NCBI GenBank assembly: GCA_024138025.1
Contig: JAMXBD010000389.1
Span: forward strand, 744,001-808,000
From: Combretum micranthum
Taxonomy: Eukaryota > Streptophyta > Magnoliopsida > Myrtales > Combretaceae
Length of the DNA stretch: 64,000 nucleotides
Direction of reading: 5' to 3'
In this document: positions 55,801 through 61,800 of the stretch, one piece after another
Numbering within the stretch: the first letter of the stretch is position 1
How the letters are laid out: every line of letters starts with the position of its first letter
Program-made: the position numbers and the translations under genes
Notes under the pieces: generated by a model
What the model saw: only the letters and a program-made list of their open reading frames with translations
Database searches by the model: none
What the model was told of the DNA's origin: nothing

Positions 55801-58800
55801 TTAATACCCTAATGAAGTTGTGGCAAGAGATGAATCTGTTTGATGAAATAGAATAGAGATGCATAGAAGATGGCAACAAGTATCGGAAGATGCTATAGAA
55901 AGACTTGATCTTTGATTTTCTTCAAGGATTAAACATAGATCTTGATGAAGTACAAGGTTGAGTGCTTGGAAAATAGTTGCTTCCTAGCCTAAGAGAAGCA
56001 TTTGCTGAAGTTCAAAGAGAGGAAAGTAGGAGACGTGTTATGCTGCCTGCACATACGACAGATGTAACAGCTCTTAACTTTGCATTGGCTATAGAAATGA
56101 ATCGTGGAGTTTGAACTAAAGAAAAGTTATGGTGTGATTATTGTAGAAAACCAAATCATACCTAGGAGACATGCTGGAAACTAGATGGAAGGAAAATGTC
56201 CAAAAGGGAACCCATTCTCAAAAATTGTAGCTCATATTGTAGATATGCAGTTGTCTTGCTAACCAACATCAAAGGTAGTCTTTACAGCTGATCAATTGGT
56301 TGTTATTCAACAACTCATCAATCAAGTTCAGACTAGTTTTAATAATTCTGAATCCAACATTACAACTAGTGCTACTATGGCTCAATCATTTAGTTCCCTA
56401 TCCCCCTCTAATGATTTAAGGTACACCAATTGGGTAGTTGATAATGGTGCAACTGATCATATGTGTAGTTCCTTGGAGTGGTTCAAATCTTTTACCACTT
56501 GTAATAATTTGAGTAGAGTATCGGTGCCTAATGGTGAAAGTATAATGGCTAAAGGGAAAGGAACAGTGATTGTAACAAATCTGACACTTGTTGATGTTTT
56601 GTTTGTTCCTCAACTATAATGTAATTTGTTGTCCATGAGCAAGCTGATTAATGATATGAGCTGTCAAGTGATTTTTTCTCCAACTTTATGTGTTGTGCAG
56701 GACCAATCATCGAAGAGGATGATTTGAAGTGCAAAGTGTGGGAATGGTCTTTACTACTTAGTGGAAACAAATCTTGGAAATGGTGACAAAATTGAAACCA
56801 AATCTTTAATTTTAGTTTCTACCAAGTCTGATGTGATGCTATGCAATCAACACCTTGGTCATCTTAGTTTTAGTTATTTTAGTCATTTGTATCCAAATCT
56901 TTTTAAGAATAAAAAACCTCATTAATTCACTTGTGGATCGTGTGTTGTGGCTAAATTGTCTAAAAGTTCTTGTGGTGCTCATGGCTATGAGCCATCCAAG
57001 CCATTTCACCTAGTTCATAGAGATATTTGGGCTCTTCTCGTGTTTTATCTCCATCTAAGTATAGGTGGTTTGTTACTTATATTGATGATCATTCAAGAGT
57101 TTGTTGGGTTTATCTTCTTAAAGAAAAGGCCAACGTCTATCATGTATTCCAACAATTTCATAAGTTCATCTCTAACATTTTTCATGAAAATATTTAGATT
57201 CCTCGGACTAACAATGGGAAGAAATATTTTCTATTGTCTTTGAGCATTATCTTCAAGAGAATGGAATTATCCATCAAAATTCATGTGCCTACTCGCCACA
57301 CCAAAATGGTGTAGTAGAGCGGAAAAGTAGACTTTTTATTGAGATTTTCAGATGTATAATGTATGCCAACTCTATTCCAAATTACTTATTAGGAGAGGCT
57401 ATTCTAACAGCTGCTTGTCTTGTCAATCATGTTCCATCTAATGTTCTTAGCTTCAAGAGCCCAACTAGTGTTCTTATTGAAACCTTCGCTCATGTAAGAC
57501 TTCTAAACACTCTTCCTCCCGAAGTTTTTGGTTGTACAGCCTTTGTGATAAACAATGCACAAAATAAACACAAAATTAAATCTAGAACAATAAAATGTGT
57601 TTTCATTGGCTGTTCTCCAATGCAAAAAATGTACAAAGTGCTATCATCCTCTATAAGAAGGTATATGTCACAACTAATGTTATCTTCTTTAAAAAACAAC
57701 CTTATTTCAAAAAACACATCCATGGGGAGAAGGAAGAGTTATCTTATTTGATTCCTGATTTGTTACCTCTATACAATAATGTCAAATTAGAATGTTCTGT
57801 TAACTAGATAGAACATTCTGAAGACTAGTCAGAACTCTCCAAGGATGAGGCAGAACTTCCTACTGTCAGGGATGAACCCTCTAATACTAGGGCAGAATTC
57901 TCTAATACCAGGTAAGAACCCTCTATTATTCGGTCTGAATCTTCTGATGGTAGGTCAGAACTTTCCAATGCTTCAAAGTCAGTTTCACTTGCTAAGCAAA
58001 CAAACTCCATTGATTCTCTTGATGTTGTCAAAGTATATTTAAGACGACCTAAGGCTTGCTTACATGACCAAGCACCTCTTTTGGAGACAGAGGTCCAATC
58101 CTATGTCATGAAATGAGTCTCAAGAAGATGACTTGCCAATTCCTTTTGAAAAAGGATATGTTCAAAATAGTCTATATCAAGGTATGTGAATTACTTAAGA
58201 CTCTTCTAGCTATAGGGCTTGTCTTTCTTGAGTTGATGAGGAAAAAATTCCTAAAAATATACAAGAAGTTTTGGAGAAACTGTAATGGAAGGAGGCTGTA
58301 TTTGATGATTGCATGCTTTATACCAAAATAATACTTGGGACATCATAGATATTCCTCCTGGGAAGGAGGTTGTTGGAAGCAAATGGGATTTCTCTTTAGA
58401 ATATAAATCAAATGGAAGTTTTGAGAGGTATAAGGCACGTTTAGTTACTTAAGGTTATACCTAAACCTATGGGATAGATTATGAAGAGCTCCTGTGGCAA
58501 GTTTGAAAAATGAGTGGGAAGGTGTGCAAATTGTATAAATCACCGTATGGATTGAAGTAATCCCCTAGGGCTTGGTTCTCAAAATTCAGAAACACTTTGA
58601 TTCAATTGGGATATACACAAAGTTAGGCGGAACATACTTTGTTTGTGTAGATGATTGGAGATGAGTTGAGATCTATATTAATTGTCTATGTGGATGATAT
58701 TATAAATACAGGTGATGGTCAGAATAGAATTGCTCAGCTGAAAATGAAAATCAAACAAGAATTTGAGAACAAAGAGCTTGGAAATTTCTTTATAGGAATG

Positions 58801-61800
58801 GAAGTGGCTAGAAGTAAGGAAGGAATATTTATTAGCTAGAGGAAATATATTCTAGACTTATTGAAAGAAACTGGTAAATTAGGATGTAAACCTCAGTGTA
58901 CATTTTTACCTTAGAATTGGAAAAACCATGCGCCTAAACATGATACTTCAATAGATAGGCAACAAAACTAGAGACTAGTTGGATGGTTTATATATTTATC
59001 CTTGTCTTGACTAGATCTAGCCTACTCTATAAGCTTGATTGGTCAATCTATGCATGCACCCACCAAACATCATATGAATGGTATTAACCACATCTTGAAA
59101 TACTTGAAAGGAACTCCCAGTAAGGGATTGTTCATTAAAAAGATGAAAGTAGAATAATCAAGGCATTTGTTGATGCAAAATGGGGAGGAAATGCCATTGA
59201 TGGAAAATCAACATCAGGATATTGTACAAAGGTATGGGGTAACCTTATAACATGGTGAAGATTGTGGCTAGAAGTAGTGCTAAAGCAAAATATAGAGCTA
59301 TAGCTTAAGGTATCTTTGAAATTATATGGCTCCAAAGATTGTTAGAGGATCTCAATATAAATATTGAAGAGTTAGTGATTTTTAGCGATAGCAAATCAAA
59401 CTTGAGCATCATTAAAAATCCAATACAACATGAATGTATGAAACATGTTCAACTCGATCGTAACTTTATCAAGTCAAAGATTGAAGAGGGAGAACTCAAG
59501 CTGCAACATGTCCCACTCATAACGAATAAGATGACATCCTGACCAAATCTATATCAAAGAAAATATTCATGGAGATTTGTTGCAAGCTTGGAATGATTAA
59601 TGGCACTTCCTGAGCTTGTGGGGGAGTGTTGGTTGTTGAGGAGTATTTTCTAGATGTTTTTTAGTTATAGCTGCTTCTAGATAAAGTAAATTAATGTAAT
59701 AAATAAGGGTTGGTATCACCTTTGTTCCTTTGTGATATTCTACTTATAAATTAGGCCCCTCTTGTACGCAAATTGTTGAGATGAATCGATATTCTTTCCA
59801 TTGTTCTTTCTCAAACTATTACAATTTTATCAAAGCATAAGAATAAAATTTATGTGCCATATTTAATTATAATAAAAAGTAACACACACACTATCTACTC
59901 ACAACACTCATATCATGACATGCAATTTCAATGTTGTTATTGTCTAATCGATTAACTTATAACTAAGAAAAAAATCCATAAATATTTCATTTTCAATATA
60001 ACAGTGAAGAAACAGAAAGAAAATAATTCATTTAAGAAAAGAAGTTTGTTTTTCACATACCTGTGTTTTTCTCCATTCTTACTTTCTATAGTTGTACTTT
60101 ATCATTCCTTGTTATTGTCAGTTGGTGATGGGCAGTTGAAATATGAAGATGAGATTAGATATGGTTAAGCTTTCACTAATGCAAGCTTGAGGTTAAGCTT
60201 ATCCTCCATAGAGGGGGTGAAACACATGTCTACAAACAACTAAAAAAGATACCTAAATACAAATAAGATACTTTTAATTACAAAATTGCCAGCACAAAAT
60301 TGCATGAAGGAAATGCAATTTTGCTTTTAATGAAAGAATTATATCAATAAATATGATTTAGTGAAAGTTATATATTGCTGAATTACGTCTCAGAAGGCTG
60401 ATTTATGCTACCATTAGTAAATCACACTTAGCATGTGTGATTCAGCTATAGGTATTGTAGCAGGTAGAAGTGATGGAACTGAAGCATTCCTGGCTGGTGG
60501 TGTCCCAAATCTGAGCTTTGACTATCGTCAATGTCCACACTTTGTGTTTGGAACTCCACTCAGATGGTAGCTTTTGAGTAGGGATTGAACTCGTTACAGG
60601 CATTGTGAGAGAGGAGGTTGGATTTCCTAACGGCTGAGTCACCGATTATCACGATCTTGAAGGGGTACTCCTCTCCTTTGTCATCTGAGGATGACATTTG
60701 CTAGCTAGGTTGTACATAAATCGCACTTTGTGTGAACATGTGAATTGCATGTACAATGCGCAACTTTCATTTAATTTAAATAGACGCGACTTTGGTTGGT
60801 ACTTTGATAATTATTTTTATGTAGTTTTTATTTAATCAGGTCGGTAATTAGACAATTTCCTCCCACAGAGGGAGTAATGTAAGGAACATTGTCATATCAA
60901 GATATAATCTTTATTTATTAGTATTCATCCTTAGAAGATATCCTTAGATTTGTTCATATCTTTATTTAATAAAACTTTAAGGGATAGTTTTGTATAAGTA
61001 AGTGTGAAAACCATAATTATAAGCAGACATATTTATTAGTCCTAAATAAAATTTTAAATATAAGGAAGTCTTCAAGATACCAGAGTGCTTTCTAATGAGT
61101 ATTCAAAGCACTAAATATAGTTTCAGTGGTAAATTAAGGAGTTCTAACAAACTTAAACAGACTTCTAGCAGTAATTTCACATTAAATCGCCCATTGATTT
61201 GATCTATAACCTGTGCATGCTGCATATTGGAAACTTCTGTTCTCTTTCATCCTTTTCAGGTCATTGAAAGGGCATGTGTCCCTTGAATTTTCTTATCATG
61301 ACTTTCTTAATAACATAATACCAATATGATACATCGACTTGTCTTTTTGATTGTGCTACGCAACTGGCCTCTTTTGGCTAATGTAATTTTTTTTTTTTCA
61401 TGGTACATGCAGAGATCTATCCTACAACAACTTAACAGGAAGATTTCCTTCCTGGGCATGGGAGAATCTTACGGTGTACGATTGGTGTTTTCTATCTAAT
61501 CATGTTTTTCTTTTTCCCTCATGTCTTGTTACCTGCTACTCCTCTTCTCCTTGAGTGTTGTTCTTCATCAGTGCTAACATCAGGTTATTATGACGTGCAA
61601 TGCGCAGTAACTTAATTGGTAACTCTTTTGGAGAAGATTCTAGCAGGTGATTTTATCTTTGCTTTTGGTTTTGTTGTGATTAGATTATAGGGTCATCTTT
61701 GGACTTGACTATTCGCTACACAAGTGTCAAAATTATTCCATATTTATATTATCCAGTTTACTCCTTATTTAGAACATTCCAGATTCATATGAATATTGTG

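Larger units (their letters stand above)
52413..59836 (+). mobile_element. Copia U: near-complete but invaded element
   Basis: LTRs about 52413-52640 and 59627-59836 share gttgttgaggggtattttctagatg-type text (tctagatgttttttagtta in the 3' copy) and aaattaatgtaataaataag. The primer site is degraded (tagtatcaaagc, 52633-52644); purine tract gcttgtgggggag at 59614-59626. gag, protease, integrase, RT and RNase H fragments are in order. Insertions: a hAT-like element (52771-54955) and a solo LTR (55164-55622). ataag at 52406-52410 and 59837-59841 may be the target duplication. Confidence 0.85.

Noticed and set aside
60580..60660. tRNA-derived SINE suggested by A-box-like actcagccgttag and B-box-like agttcaatccc on the minus strand
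   Set aside because: The same bases encode the Rab P-loop and following residues in frame, which explains them fully.
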